Assembly (NCBI GenBank): GCA_035691285.1
Contig: DASSJI010000033.1
Coordinates: forward strand, 1 to 43,536
Length of the DNA stretch: 43,536 nucleotides
Source of the DNA: DATFEN01 sp035691285
GTDB taxonomy: Bacteria > Acidobacteriota > Vicinamibacteria > Fen-336
Reading direction: 5' to 3'
Shown here: positions 29,377-40,939 of the stretch, piece by piece
Numbering within the stretch: the stretch's first letter is position 1
Layout: every line of letters begins with the position of its first letter
Program-made: the position numbers and the translations under genes
The notes under the pieces: model-generated
Seen by the model: only the letters and a program-made list of their open reading frames with translations
What the model was told of the DNA's origin: nothing
Database searches by the model: none

Positions 29377-30483
29377 TTGAACGCGATAGGCGCCCACCTG
29401 GCCCTCGAGGACGGCACGCTCTTCGAGGGTCGCTCCTTCGGCCGCGCTGGCGAGACGACCGGCGAGGTCGTCTTCAACACGGCGCTGTGCGGTTACCAGG
29501 AGGTGCTGACGGATCCCTCCTACGCCGGCCAGATCGTGACGATGACGTATCCGCACATCGGCAACTACGGCGTGAACGTCGAGGACGTGGAGTCGGCGCG
29601 CCCCCAGGTCGCCGGATTCGTCGTGCGGGAGGTCTCGACGGTGGCGTCCTCGTGGCGCGCCTCGGGCGAGCTGCACCGCTGGCTCGACGAGCACGCGATC
29701 GTCGGCATCAGCGAGATCGACACGCGGGCGCTGACCCGGCACCTGCGCACGCACGGCGCCAAGCGCGGCGTGATCTCGACGCTGGACTGCGACCGGGCGT
29801 CGCTGGTGAGGAAGGCCCGCGCCTCGCGGGAGATGGTCGGCCTCGACCTGGCCCGCGAGGTGACCTGCCCGGAACCCTGGCGCTTCGCTGCCCCGCAGGA
29901 CGCCCCGCGGCCCTTCCGGGTGGTCGCGTACGACTTCGGCATGAAGCGCAACATCCTGCGGATGCTCGCCAGCGCCGGCTGCGACGTGACGGTGGTCCCC
30001 GCCACGACGCCAGGGCGGGAGGCGCTGGCGCTGGAGCCCGAGGGCATCTTCCTCTCGAACGGGCCGGGAGATCCGGAGCCGGTGCGCTACGGCATCGAGG
30101 CGGCGAAGGCGTTCGTGGAAGCGGAGCTGCCGACCTTCGGCATCTGCCTCGGCCACCAGATCCTGGGACTGGCTTGCGGGGGCACGACCTTCAAGCTCAA
30201 GTTCGGCCACCGCGGCGCGAACCACCCCGTGAAGAACCTCGGGACGGGCCAGGTGGAGGTCACCGCGCAGAACCACGGCTTCTCGGTGGATCCGGCGCTC
30301 TTCGAGCGGCCGGAGTTCGTCCTCACCCACGTGAACCTCAACGACGGCACCGTCGAGGGCTTCCGGCACCGCGACCTGCCCTTGATCTCGGTGCAGTACC
30401 ACCCGGAGGCCAGCCCCGGGCCCCACGACAGCCACTACCTCTTCGAGGAGTTCGTTGCCATGATGCGAGCGAGGAGGACGTGA
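29377..30483 (+). CDS. carA: Carbamoyl-phosphate synthase small subunit (glutamine amidotransferase)
   Basis: 368 residues from a TTG start at 29377. CarA hydrolyses glutamine and passes ammonia to CarB for carbamoyl phosphate, used for pyrimidines and arginine. The N-terminal domain has 'LALEDGTLFEGRSFG' and 'GEVVFNTALCGYQEVLTDPSYAGQIVTMTYPHIGNYG'. The class I amidotransferase domain has the nucleophile C257 in 'FGICLGHQ' and the partner residues H342 and E344 in 'QYHPEAS'. Length is normal (about 360-380). The gene is separated from carB by a small coupled gene rather than directly adjoining it. Confidence 0.97.
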   Translation: MNAIGAHLALEDGTLFEGRSFGRAGETTGEVVFNTALCGYQEVLTDPSYAGQIVTMTYPHIGNYGVNVEDVESARPQVAGFVVREVSTVASSWRASGELHRWLDEHAIVGISEIDTRALTRHLRTHGAKRGVISTLDCDRASLVRKARASREMVGLDLAREVTCPEPWRFAAPQDAPRPFRVVAYDFGMKRNILRMLASAGCDVTVVPATTPGREALALEPEGIFLSNGPGDPEPVRYGIEAAKAFVEAELPTFGICLGHQILGLACGGTTFKLKFGHRGANHPVKNLGTGQVEVTAQNHGFSVDPALFERPEFVLTHVNLNDGTVEGFRHRDLPLISVQYHPEASPGPHDSHYLFEEFVAMMRARRT

Positions 30484-31048
30484 CGGCTCGGCGCTTCGCG
30501 CTCCTGCTGGCGTGCCTCGCCCTGGCCGGCGCCGGCTGCCGCTCGAAGCCCAGGCCGCCGGACATCCCGGCGCTGGTGGCGGACCTCATCGGAGCCGACG
30601 AGGCGAAGAGCGGGGCCGCGAGCCTGAAGCTCGTCGACATCGGCGAGGCGGCGGCCCCCGCGCTGGCCGACGCGCTTCGCGGAGGCGACGCCCGCGTCAG
30701 GAAGGTCGTTGCTGCGACGCTCTGGGGCATGGGCGCGAAGGGCCGTGCCGCAGTCCCGGACCTCGCCGCCTGCCTGGGCGATGCCGACTACGAGGTGCGG
30801 GTGGGCGCCGCCATGGCCCTCGAGAACATGGGCCCCGCGGCGGCGCCGGCCGTGCCGGACCTCGTGCGCGCGCTCAAGGACCGCGAGGGCATCGTGAGGC
30901 AGCGCGCCGCGAAGGCGCTGGGGGCGATCGGGCCGGCCGCGGCCGAGGCGCTGCCGGCCCTCGAGGGCGCCGCCAGGCTCGACTCGGTGCGGCCGGCGGC
31001 CGAGGAGGCGATGGCGCGGATCCGCGCAGGCGCACCACCGTCGCCCTG

Positions 31049-31049
<1 letters not shown>
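30480..31049 (+). CDS. HEAT-repeat lipoprotein lying between carA and carB
   Basis: 189 residues from a GTG at 30480, overlapping the carA stop (GTGA) and preceded by a strong ribosome site (GAGGAGG at 30471-30477). The N-terminus is a lipoprotein signal: basic start, hydrophobic core, then 'LALAGAGC' with cysteine near residue 21 (the lipobox has Gly at -3, a mild deviation). The mature part is built of HEAT/PBS-lyase-type repeats, with 'GDARVRKVVAATLWGMG', 'ADYEVRVGAAMALENMG' and 'REGIVRQRAAKALGAIG' spaced about 38-40 residues apart. Such repeats bind proteins. The stop overlaps the carB start by one base. A periplasmic or outer-membrane lipoprotein between two cytoplasmic subunit genes is unexpected; no function is known. 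Confidence 0.85.
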
Positions 31050-34246
<3,197 letters not shown>

Positions 34247-34276
34247 CGAGCGGACCCCGAGCCCTCTTGTGCGCGC

Positions 34277-35113
34277 CTACCTCTGCCCGTCCAGCGCCAC
34301 CAGGGTCTCGCGCGCCTTCTGCGCGATCGGGCTGGTCGCGTAGCCGTCGAGCACGGACTGCAGAACGGTGCGGGCCTCGCCCTTTCGGCCCCACTTGATG
34401 TAGACCTTGGCGAGGACGTACATCATCTTCGGCTCGAACTCGCTCTCCGGGCGGAGGGCCAGGCCCTCCTTCAGGATCTGCTCGGCCCTGCCGTACTTGT
34501 CGTCGTAGTACTCCAGGGTGGCGAGAAGCATCCGGGCCTGCTTGCGGTCCGCGACCGGACGCCCGGCGTCGGCCTCGCGGGCCCTGCCGAGGAGCGTGCG
34601 CGCCTCGTCGTAGTCGTCGTTGTCGATGAGGTGCAGGGCCAGACCCAGGAGGGCCGCGGCGTCCTTCTCGTCCTTCTCGAGGGCGCCTTCCCAGGCCATC
34701 ACCTTGCCCGAGACCTCGAGGCCCTTCTCCAGGGAGGAGACGAACTGGGCCGGCCCCTGGAAGCCCTGCATCACGATCAGGGGGCGGCCGGTCGGGGAGA
34801 CGAACGCGATCGTGGGCAGCGAGGACACGCCGTACTTCAGCGCGATCTGAGCCTCTGCCCGCGTGCCCTCGGTGTTGACCTTCACCGGAACGAAGTCGGC
34901 AGCGAGCTTGAGGACCTTCGGGTCTCGATAGGTCGTGGCGTCGAGCTTGTCGCACCAGCCGCACCACGCCGCCCAGAAGTCGATCAGCAACGGCTTGCCC
35001 GCCGCCTTCGCCTTCTTGGTCGCCGCGGCGAAGTCGCGCTCCCAGGGGATGTCGCTCGCGTGCGCGCCGCCTCCGAGGGCGAAGGCGAGGCCGATCAAGG
35101 CGGACGCGATCAC
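34277..35113 (-). CDS. Exported thioredoxin-fold protein with TPR-like C-terminus
   Basis: 278 residues from a GTG at 35113, overlapping the stop of the upstream amidotransferase gene. A signal peptide covers about residues 1-19. The thioredoxin-like domain follows with the redox pair C51/C54 in 'FWAAWCGWCDK' and cis-proline region 'VSSLPTIAFVSP'. The WCGWC sequence is typical of DsbD C-terminal and thioredoxin_7-type domains. The C-terminal 130 residues are helical with TPR-like phrasing ('DYDEARTLLGRAREADA', 'KYGRAEQILKEGLAL', 'YIKWGRKGEARTVLQSVL'). It probably reduces or shuffles disulfides in the periplasm and may dock partners through the repeats. Confidence 0.88.
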   Translation of the reverse strand: MIASALIGLAFALGGGAHASDIPWERDFAAATKKAKAAGKPLLIDFWAAWCGWCDKLDATTYRDPKVLKLAADFVPVKVNTEGTRAEAQIALKYGVSSLPTIAFVSPTGRPLIVMQGFQGPAQFVSSLEKGLEVSGKVMAWEGALEKDEKDAAALLGLALHLIDNDDYDEARTLLGRAREADAGRPVADRKQARMLLATLEYYDDKYGRAEQILKEGLALRPESEFEPKMMYVLAKVYIKWGRKGEARTVLQSVLDGYATSPIAQKARETLVALDGQR

Positions 35114-35820
35114 TTCGCCGCTTCCTCGACCAGCGCGCGGAACAGGGGCCGGAAGCCCACGTCCTCCCGCCAGAACGACTCGGGATGCCACTGCACGCCC
35201 AGGACGTACCGGTGCGCGGAAGCCTCCACGGCCTCGACGACGCCGTCCGGCGACCAGGCCGTGGCCACGAGCCCCGGCCCGAGGTGGCGGATCGCCTGGT
35301 GATGGAAGCTGTTCACTCCGACGGTCTCCTTGCCCAGGAGGCGGCGGAGCCGGCAGGCCTCGGCGATCCGCACGTCGTGGACCCGTTGCGCACGCTCGGT
35401 GTCGGGATCGTGGTCCACGCCGCCCCCTGACTGCTGAGACGGCAGGTCCTGGATCAGTGTTCCCCCGGTAGCAACGTTTAACACCTGATGGCCCCGACAG
35501 ATAGCCAGGATCGGCAGATCGCGGCGGAGAGCCTCGCGGCACAGGGCGACCTCGAAATCGTCGCGCACCCGGAACACCGGGCCCAGCTGGGGATGGGCCT
35601 TCTCGCCGTAGATTTCCGGGTCCACGTCGGAGCCGCCGGTCAGCACCAGTCCTTCCAGCCGGTCGAGAAGCGCCGGGATGTCCCGGTCGAAGACCGGCGC
35701 CAGCACATAGGGCAGGCCCCCGGCGACGACCACGGACTTCACGTAGTCCTCGCGCAGGAGATGGCGGTCGGGCCGGTCCTCGTCGTAGCCGATCGTGATG
35801 CCGATGGCGGGGCGCGTCAC
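35110..35820 (-). CDS. Class I glutamine amidotransferase / gamma-glutamyl-GABA hydrolase (peptidase C26)
   Basis: 236 residues from an ATG that overlaps the argS stop (ATGA); its stop overlaps the next start (GTGA). Peptidase C26 enzymes hydrolyse gamma-glutamyl bonds, for example gamma-glutamyl-GABA in putrescine breakdown (PuuD). The nucleophile is C108 in 'LAICRGHQVLNVATGGTLIQDL', and H212 and E214 of 'GVQWHPE' complete the triad. The segment 'GLVLTGGSDVDPEIYGE' is diagnostic. No other putrescine-pathway genes are nearby, so PuuD itself is uncertain and the general family name is safer. Confidence 0.9.
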   Translation of the reverse strand: MTRPAIGITIGYDEDRPDRHLLREDYVKSVVVAGGLPYVLAPVFDRDIPALLDRLEGLVLTGGSDVDPEIYGEKAHPQLGPVFRVRDDFEVALCREALRRDLPILAICRGHQVLNVATGGTLIQDLPSQQSGGGVDHDPDTERAQRVHDVRIAEACRLRRLLGKETVGVNSFHHQAIRHLGPGLVATAWSPDGVVEAVEASAHRYVLGVQWHPESFWREDVGFRPLFRALVEEAAK

Positions 35821-37745
35821 ATGCGGTCCGGGATCGGGATGCCCAGGAGGCCGACGAGCTCCTCCATCTGGCGCACGAAGGCCGACACCACCAGGGTGCG
35901 GAACGCCCGCGTGTCGTCATCGTCCGCGTACAGGACCGAGTACTTGGGCTTCTGGTAGTACGAGTGGAAGGCCTGGGCGACCGCGAAGGCGTGCTTCGCG
36001 ACGATCGCGGGCTCCTCGCCTCGGACGGCCTGCTCGACGGCGTCGTCGGTGCGCGCGATCAGCAGGAGGAGAGACCACGCCTCGTCGCCTTCCTCGCCGG
36101 TCAGGCGCGCAGCGAGGTCGAGGCCCGCGGCCCGCTCCAGCAGCGCGGCGACGGGGTGGCCGGAGGCCTCGAGCTTCGCGAAGATGTTGCGGGCGCGGAC
36201 CAGGGCGTTCTGCAGGTACGGGCCCGTCTCGCCCGTGAAGGCCAGCGCCTCCTCCATGTCGAACGTGATGATCTTCGTCCGGCTGAACTTGAGCAGGAAA
36301 TAGCGCAGCGCGCCGACCGCGACCGCGGTCGCGTCGCGGTGGCGGGCGGCGACTGGCCGCTCGGGGTCCCGGGCCTGGATCTCGGCCTCGGCTTTGGCGA
36401 TGAGCGCGTCGATCAGGTCGTCGGCCTTCACGCCCAGGCCTTTGCGTCCCGAGACCTTGACAGCCGTCGCGTCCTCGGAGACGTCGTAGCCGAGGGCCCG
36501 GGCCGTGGCCTTCGACAGCACGACCTTCTCGTACGCGAGGTGATGGCTCGCCGCCGCGCCCTCGCCGTGGCCCAGGGCCGCGACGCCGGCCTTCACGACC
36601 CGCTGCGGGTAGGACTGGCCCACGTCGATCACGTTGTAGACCGCGCTGGCGTGGCCGAAGGGCGGCGCGGTGGTCTCGCCCTCGCCGCTGGTCGTGGTCC
36701 AGAGCCCGTCCCCGTGGCGGCGGTAGCGGAAGTCGCGGTCGAGGCGGCCGAGCTTCCAGAGCTGGTAGGCGATGTCCTTGCCGGTGTACGTGACCGTGCC
36801 GTTCGACCGCACGATGATCTTGTCCTCGTCGGCGGCCTCGCCCTCCATGGCCAGGACCCAGCAGCCGGCGTTCTTGCCCTCGGTCTCGAGGCGCAGCGTG
36901 CCCGACTCCTTGAGCAGCTCGAAAGCGCGGTTCCAGAAGTGCAGGCGCAGGATGTCGCTCTCGCGGGCGAGCAGGTCGTAGCGGATCCCGAGGCGCCCCA
37001 TGGTCGCGAGGTGGGCGTCCACGATGCGAGAGGCGATGTGCTCGGCCAGGCGAGCCGTTGGATTGCCGCCTTCCTCGATGGCGTGAAGCGTCTCGGCCTG
37101 GAGCGCCTTGTGCTTCGGGTCGGCGGCGTAGAAGTCGCCCACGCGCGCGTACAGCTCCCAGCAGTGGTAGTCGAAGCGCCCGTCGAGGGCGGCGACCTCG
37201 TCGAGGCCCTTGTTCTCGAGGTGCTGGAAGCCCACCACCACGTCGGCCACCTGAACGCCCGTGTCGTCGATGTAGTTCTGGACGCTCACCTCGTGGCCGC
37301 GGTTCTTCAGCAGGCGCACGAAGGTGTCGCCGATCGTGGCGTTGCGCAGGTGGCCGATGTGCGCGGCCTTGTTGGGGTTGATGCTGGTGTGTTCGACGAT
37401 CACGCGGCCCGGCTGGCGTGGCGCGAGCCGCCCGTCGGCGAGCGTCTGGCGCAGCTCGCGGGCGAAGGCGCCGCGGTCCAGGAACAGGTTCACGTAGCCG
37501 CCGCCCGCGACCTCCGCGCGGCTCACGCCCGGCAGCCCGTCCAGGGCCCGTGCCAGCTCCTCCGCGATCTCCCGCGGCTTCCGCTTCAGCGACCTGGCGA
37601 GGTCGAACGGGGCCGTGAGCGCGAGGTCGCCCAGCTCGATCTTCGGGGGGTACTGGAACGCGACGCCTGGCAGCTCGGCGCCGAACGCGGCCTTCACTGC
37701 CGCCTGGGTTCCGGTGCCGAGCCGCCTCTGCCAGTCGAGAATCAT
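35817..37745 (-). CDS. argS: Arginyl-tRNA synthetase
   Basis: 642 residues from the ATG at 37745. The enzyme charges tRNA-Arg. The N-terminal Add-1 domain is followed by the class I signature 'AAHIGHLRNATIGD' with HIGH at residues 129-132. The second signature is the degenerate 'KVSGRKGLGVKADDL', where the usual KMSKS lysines are replaced, as is common in ArgRS. The anticodon-binding domain ends with 'QAFHSYYQKPK' and the C-terminal 'LLGIPIPDRM'. Length is somewhat longer than the common 550-590 residues, due to an extended catalytic region. It heads a three-gene operon with the amidotransferase and the thioredoxin-fold genes. Confidence 0.96.
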   Translation of the reverse strand: MILDWQRRLGTGTQAAVKAAFGAELPGVAFQYPPKIELGDLALTAPFDLARSLKRKPREIAEELARALDGLPGVSRAEVAGGGYVNLFLDRGAFARELRQTLADGRLAPRQPGRVIVEHTSINPNKAAHIGHLRNATIGDTFVRLLKNRGHEVSVQNYIDDTGVQVADVVVGFQHLENKGLDEVAALDGRFDYHCWELYARVGDFYAADPKHKALQAETLHAIEEGGNPTARLAEHIASRIVDAHLATMGRLGIRYDLLARESDILRLHFWNRAFELLKESGTLRLETEGKNAGCWVLAMEGEAADEDKIIVRSNGTVTYTGKDIAYQLWKLGRLDRDFRYRRHGDGLWTTTSGEGETTAPPFGHASAVYNVIDVGQSYPQRVVKAGVAALGHGEGAAASHHLAYEKVVLSKATARALGYDVSEDATAVKVSGRKGLGVKADDLIDALIAKAEAEIQARDPERPVAARHRDATAVAVGALRYFLLKFSRTKIITFDMEEALAFTGETGPYLQNALVRARNIFAKLEASGHPVAALLERAAGLDLAARLTGEEGDEAWSLLLLIARTDDAVEQAVRGEEPAIVAKHAFAVAQAFHSYYQKPKYSVLYADDDDTRAFRTLVVSAFVRQMEELVGLLGIPIPDRM

Positions 37746-37761
37746 CGTCCCAAAACACTCA

Positions 37762-37767
37762 AGTATA
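37762..37767 (-). promoter_or_regulatory. Candidate -10 box (TATACT) for argS
   Basis: On the minus strand GCTATACT precedes argS; TATACT is 17 bases before the start at 37745 and matches five of six consensus bases. The palindrome at 37771-37786 would fall between this -10 and its -35 region, a position where a bound regulator would block transcription of argS. Confidence 0.45.
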
Positions 37768-37770
37768 GCG

Positions 37771-37786
37771 TGTGACAGCTGTCACG
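37771..37786. promoter_or_regulatory. CRP/FNR-like palindromic operator between argS and the TPR gene
   Basis: GTGACAGCTGTCAC (37772-37785) is a perfect 14-bp inverted repeat. With its flanks it reads TGTGA, six bases, TCACG, which matches the CRP-type site TGTGA-N6-TCACA in nine of ten bases. It lies in the 74-bp space between divergent starts, next to the argS -10 box. No CRP/FNR gene is in the window, so the binding protein is a guess. Confidence 0.5.
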
Positions 37787-37819
37787 GCCGGAGCAGGCTT
37801 CGCTGCGTCATGCTTGTCC

Positions 37820-38056
37820 ATGGAGCCGTCGATGCCGGTCCCCTCCACCGACCCCCTCTTCCGCGGCCTGCAGCTCGAGCGCGAAGGGCGCCTCTCCGAG
37901 GCGGTGGACGCCTATCGCGAGAGCGCGAGGCTGGAGCCGGAGGGCGTGACCGCCCTCGTGCGCCTGGGCCTCGTACTTCGCCAGATGGGCCGCGACGAGG
38001 AAGCCAACGACGTCTTCGGGAAGGTGCTGGAGCGGCACAGCGTCGACGCCGGGTAG
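37820..38056 (+). CDS. Small TPR-repeat protein
   Basis: 78 residues from the ATG at 37820; a later ATG at 37832 is possible, and a longer upstream frame would begin inside the palindrome. Two TPR-like helical hairpins are visible: 'LFRGLQLEREGRLSEAVDAYRESARLEPEG' and 'ALVRLGLVLRQMGRDEEANDVFGKVLER' regions. No signal peptide or catalytic residues are seen. It probably mediates protein contacts. It is divergent from argS and shares the operator-like palindrome. The secreted-protein gene follows 21 bp downstream on the same strand, so the two may be one transcript. Confidence 0.72.
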   Translation: MEPSMPVPSTDPLFRGLQLEREGRLSEAVDAYRESARLEPEGVTALVRLGLVLRQMGRDEEANDVFGKVLERHSVDAG

Positions 38057-38077
38057 GGACGCTGCTAGGATCGCAGT

Positions 38078-38500
38078 ATGCGTCTCGCGCTCCTCGTCTC
38101 CCTTGTCCTCGCGGCCGCCCCGGAGCACTTCAGCCTGAGCGCTCGCTACGAACCGCCCGCCAGGGCCGGCGGCATCGGCTCGATCGCGGTGATCTTCACA
38201 GGGACGGACCCGGACATCCACATCAACGAGACGCCCGCGCCGCGCCTCAAGCTGGGGGATCAGGCCGTGCTCCTGGACAAGCAGGCGCCCGCGCCGGAGA
38301 GGGTGCAGCCCTTCGATCCCGCGACGGCGCGCTACCTGGACCTGGCCCTGCCCGTCTACTTCCCGGTGGCGATCGCGAAGGGCGCGCCGAGGGGCGCGCA
38401 GACGGTGCCCGCGACCGTGACCTACTTCTACTGCTCGAAGCGCCAGGGCTGGTGCCGCAAGGGTACGACCGACGTGGCGGTCGCCGTCGACGTGCGCTGA
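38078..38500 (+). CDS. Exported small protein, DsbD N-terminal-domain-like
   Basis: 140 residues from the ATG at 38078 with an AGGA ribosome site eight bases upstream. A short signal peptide covers about residues 1-15. The mature domain appears beta-rich and ends with 'VPATVTYFYCSKRQGWCRKGTTDVAVAV'. The pair of cysteines near the end, in a 'Y-x-Y-C-x6-C' arrangement, recalls the N-terminal domain of DsbD, which carries electrons across the periplasm. The match is by general appearance and is not firm. It lies convergent to rocD with three bases between the stops. Confidence 0.62.
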   Translation: MRLALLVSLVLAAAPEHFSLSARYEPPARAGGIGSIAVIFTGTDPDIHINETPAPRLKLGDQAVLLDKQAPAPERVQPFDPATARYLDLALPVYFPVAIAKGAPRGAQTVPATVTYFYCSKRQGWCRKGTTDVAVAVDVR

Positions 38501-38503
38501 CGG

Positions 38504-39718
38504 CTATCCCAGCACCGCCTCGAGCTGGTCGACGGCCCAGTCGAGCTGCTCGCGCGTGATGACCAGCGGCGGCGCCAGCCGGATCGTGTGGGTGTGCGTG
38601 TCCTTGCACAGCAGCCCGCGATCGCGCAGCGCATAGCAGTACTTTCGGGCGCCACCGGCCTGCTCCGTCAGCTCGACGCCGGCCCAGAGGCCGATCGCGC
38701 GGACCTCCTTCACGAGCGGCGAGCGGACGGCCCGGAGCCGCTCCTCGAGGTGGCCGCCCAGCTCGGCCGCCCGCTCGATCAGCTTCTCGTCCACGAGCAC
38801 GTCGAGGGCCGCGCTGGCGATGGCGCAGGCCAATGGGTTGCCGCCGTAGGTCGAGCCGTGGATGCCAGGGGTGAACACGTCCATCACCTCCTGGCTCGAG
38901 AGGAACGCCGAGACCGGGTAGAAGCCGCCCGAGAGCGCCTTGCCGATCGTCACGCCGTCGGGCCGGATGCCTTCGTGCTCGAAGGCGAACAGCTTGCCGG
39001 TCCGGCCGAGTCCGGACTGGATCTCGTCGAGAACCAAGAGCGCGCGATTCCGGTCGCAGAGCTCTCGGAGGCCCCGCAGGAAGCCCTTCGGCGGGATCAC
39101 GACGCCGCCCTCGCCCTGGATCGGCTCGACGAAGATGGCGGCGGTCTTCGGTCCGACCGCGGCCTTCACCGCGTCCAGGTCGCCGTAGGGGACGATCCGG
39201 AAGCCCGGCGTGAACGGCCCGAACCGGCTGGTGCTGTCGGGGTCGGTCGAGAACCCGACGATCGTGGTCGTGCGGCCGTGGAAGTTGCCGTCGAAGACGA
39301 CGATCTCGGCCTCGGGGTACGGCACGCCCTTCACGTCGTACGCCCACTTGCGCATCGCCTTGATCGCGGTCTCCACCGCCTCCGCGCCGCTGTTCATGAG
39401 CAGCGCCTTCTCGAAGCCCGTGAGCCGGCACAGCTTCTCGAGCAGCGGCGGGAAGGCGCTGTTGCGGAACGCGCGCGAGGTCAGCGCGAGGCGCTTCACC
39501 TGCTCGATCGCGGCCGCCGCGATGCGCGGGTGGTTGTGGCCCTGGTTCACCGCCGAGTACGCCGCCAGGAAGTCCATGTAGCGCTTCCCCTCGACGTCCC
39601 AGAGGTAGACGCCCTCGCCCTTCTCGATCACGACGTCGAGGGGGTGGTAGTTGTGGGCGCCGAAGCGGTCTTCCTGTTCGATGAAGGACTGCGTGGTCGA
39701 CGACGTGGCGATCGCCAT
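38504..39718 (-). CDS. rocD: Ornithine aminotransferase
   Basis: 404 residues from the ATG at 39718 with an AAGGA ribosome site. This PLP enzyme moves the delta-amino group of ornithine to 2-oxoglutarate, giving glutamate semialdehyde, in arginine breakdown or proline formation. The substrate-binding 'FGAHNYHPLDVVIEKGEG' near the N-terminus is diagnostic for ornithine transaminase. The PLP site has 'MNSGAEAVETAIKAMRKW', 'VFDGNFHGRT', 'LVLDEIQSGLGRTG' with D231, and the Schiff-base lysine K260 in 'VTIGKALSGG'. Length is normal (about 400). It follows the SLOG-like gene by 16 bp. Confidence 0.95.
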   Translation of the reverse strand: MAIATSSTTQSFIEQEDRFGAHNYHPLDVVIEKGEGVYLWDVEGKRYMDFLAAYSAVNQGHNHPRIAAAAIEQVKRLALTSRAFRNSAFPPLLEKLCRLTGFEKALLMNSGAEAVETAIKAMRKWAYDVKGVPYPEAEIVVFDGNFHGRTTTIVGFSTDPDSTSRFGPFTPGFRIVPYGDLDAVKAAVGPKTAAIFVEPIQGEGGVVIPPKGFLRGLRELCDRNRALLVLDEIQSGLGRTGKLFAFEHEGIRPDGVTIGKALSGGFYPVSAFLSSQEVMDVFTPGIHGSTYGGNPLACAIASAALDVLVDEKLIERAAELGGHLEERLRAVRSPLVKEVRAIGLWAGVELTEQAGGARKYCYALRDRGLLCKDTHTHTIRLAPPLVITREQLDWAVDQLEAVLG

Positions 39719-39734
39719 GAAGGGGTTCCTTTCC

Positions 39735-40295
39735 CTACTTCTTCGCGGGCCCGAAGGAGCGCTCGAACAGCTCGCCGATCGCGCGCCGCCCCTCGTCGGT
39801 GAGCTGGCGCGTGCCGGTCGCCGCGAAGGGACGCTCCGGGATGATCGGCGAGTCCTTGGTCCAGCGGCCGTCCTTCCAGGTGAACCAGGCGTGGCGCGCC
39901 TGGTCGAACACGCTCGTCGGCCGGTTGAAGAACTTCGCCAGCTCGACGCCCCAGCCGGTGCCGCCTTGGACCGTGTCGTCGCCCTGGATCCAGCCGATCG
40001 CGAAGACCGCGTAGGAGTTCGAGACCATGTGGAACAGGAGCTGGCACACCCGGCGGATCTGCTCGACGCTCGTGTAGGTGCGGCCCAGGCGTTTCGAGAC
40101 GATCTCCATGCTGACGTCGCCCTTGAGCAGCTCCTCGGCGGGCAGCAGCCGAACGTCCTTGGAGTACTCCATGGCGTGGCCGTCGTAGGACAGGGTCACC
40201 TGCCGGACGCCCCAGCGCTCGGCGCAGCGGCCGAACTCGGCCTCGGCGCCCTTGTGGCCGCCGCTGTAGAGAATCGCCTGGTTGCGGTCGCTCAT
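39735..40295 (-). CDS. SLOG-like nucleotide-binding-fold protein, function unknown
   Basis: 186 residues from the ATG at 40295 with a GGAGG ribosome site. The start 'AILYSGGHKGAEAEFGRCAERWGV' is a glycine loop of the kind seen in SLOG/LOG-like Rossmann folds, and 'WGVELAKFFNRPTSVFDQ' later resembles their second half. The middle contains 'LGRTYTSVEQIRRVCQLLFHMVSNSYAVFAIG'. No signal peptide is present. SLOG proteins bind nucleotides or their derivatives; some make cytokinins and some sense nucleotide signals in defence systems. I see no defence partner here. It lies 16 bp upstream of rocD and probably shares its transcript. The family call is tentative. Confidence 0.6.
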   Translation of the reverse strand: MSDRNQAILYSGGHKGAEAEFGRCAERWGVRQVTLSYDGHAMEYSKDVRLLPAEELLKGDVSMEIVSKRLGRTYTSVEQIRRVCQLLFHMVSNSYAVFAIGWIQGDDTVQGGTGWGVELAKFFNRPTSVFDQARHAWFTWKDGRWTKDSPIIPERPFAATGTRQLTDEGRRAIGELFERSFGPAKK

Positions 40296-40350
40296 GAGCC
40301 TCCGGTCAAACAGCCCAGGATAGCCGGGCGCCCGGGCCCGCGCAAGATAC

Positions 40351-40935
40351 CTATCGCGGGCGTGCCACCCAGCGGCGCATCGTGCCCCGCGCCCGCCGCG
40401 AGCCAGGGTCGACGAGAAAGCCTGCGGCCTCGACCGTCCGCTCGGTCTCGCGGTTTGGGCGGCAGCCCCCGGTGACCCACGTCCAGAGCGGCTGGACCCG
40501 GTCCTGGAGCCACGCCTGCCAGGCGGGCTCGGCGCGCACGTGCTCCAGGAGCCGGAAGCCGCCGCCGGGCCGGAGAACGCGGCGAACCTCTCGAAGCCCG
40601 CGCGGCGGGTCGCCGACGCTGCAGAAGACGAGCCCGCTCAGGACCGTGTCGAAGACGCCGTCGCGGAAGGGCAGCGCCTCGGCGCGGGCGCGCACCAGGC
40701 GGGCGTCCGGCGCACGCCGTCGCGCCGCGAGGAGCGAGGACAGGCACGGATCGACGCCCACGGGCCGATCGGACGCCAGCAGGAGCCCGAGGTTCCGGCC
40801 CGTGCCGCAGCCCACGTCGAGCACGCGACCCTCGGTCCCCTTGACCAGCCACGCGCGCCAGCGCCCCAGGCCGGTCGCCTCGATCGCGGACATGCCCAGG
40901 TCGTAGAGCCAGGGGATCTGCTCGACGCCGCGCAT
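40351..40935 (-). CDS. SAM-dependent methyltransferase (UbiE/class I type)
   Basis: 194 residues from an ATG at 40935, four bases after the mobA stop. The SAM site 'RVLDVGCGTGRNLGLLL' and the following 'GVDPCLSSLLAARRRAPDARLVRARAEALPFRDGVFDTVLSGLVFCSV' region are textbook class I methyltransferase motifs I-IV. 'EVRRVLRPGGGFRLLEHV' forms the later strands. The N-terminal 'WLYDLGMSAIEATGLGRWRAWLV' resembles phospholipid or quinone methyltransferases. The neighbouring CDP-alcohol phosphatidyltransferase makes a lipid substrate imaginable, but nothing in the sequence fixes it. Confidence 0.88.
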   Translation of the reverse strand: MRGVEQIPWLYDLGMSAIEATGLGRWRAWLVKGTEGRVLDVGCGTGRNLGLLLASDRPVGVDPCLSSLLAARRRAPDARLVRARAEALPFRDGVFDTVLSGLVFCSVGDPPRGLREVRRVLRPGGGFRLLEHVRAEPAWQAWLQDRVQPLWTWVTGGCRPNRETERTVEAAGFLVDPGSRRARGTMRRWVARPR

Positions 40936-40939
40936 GCCG

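Noticed and set aside
35816..37780. Plus-strand frames of 600 codons opposite argS
   Set aside because: They are antisense shadows. The argS protein has all class I synthetase motifs.
39735..40295. Defence-system reading for the SLOG-like gene
   Set aside because: No TIR, nuclease, CRISPR, reverse transcriptase or other effector partner is adjacent. The neighbours are rocD and a methyltransferase.
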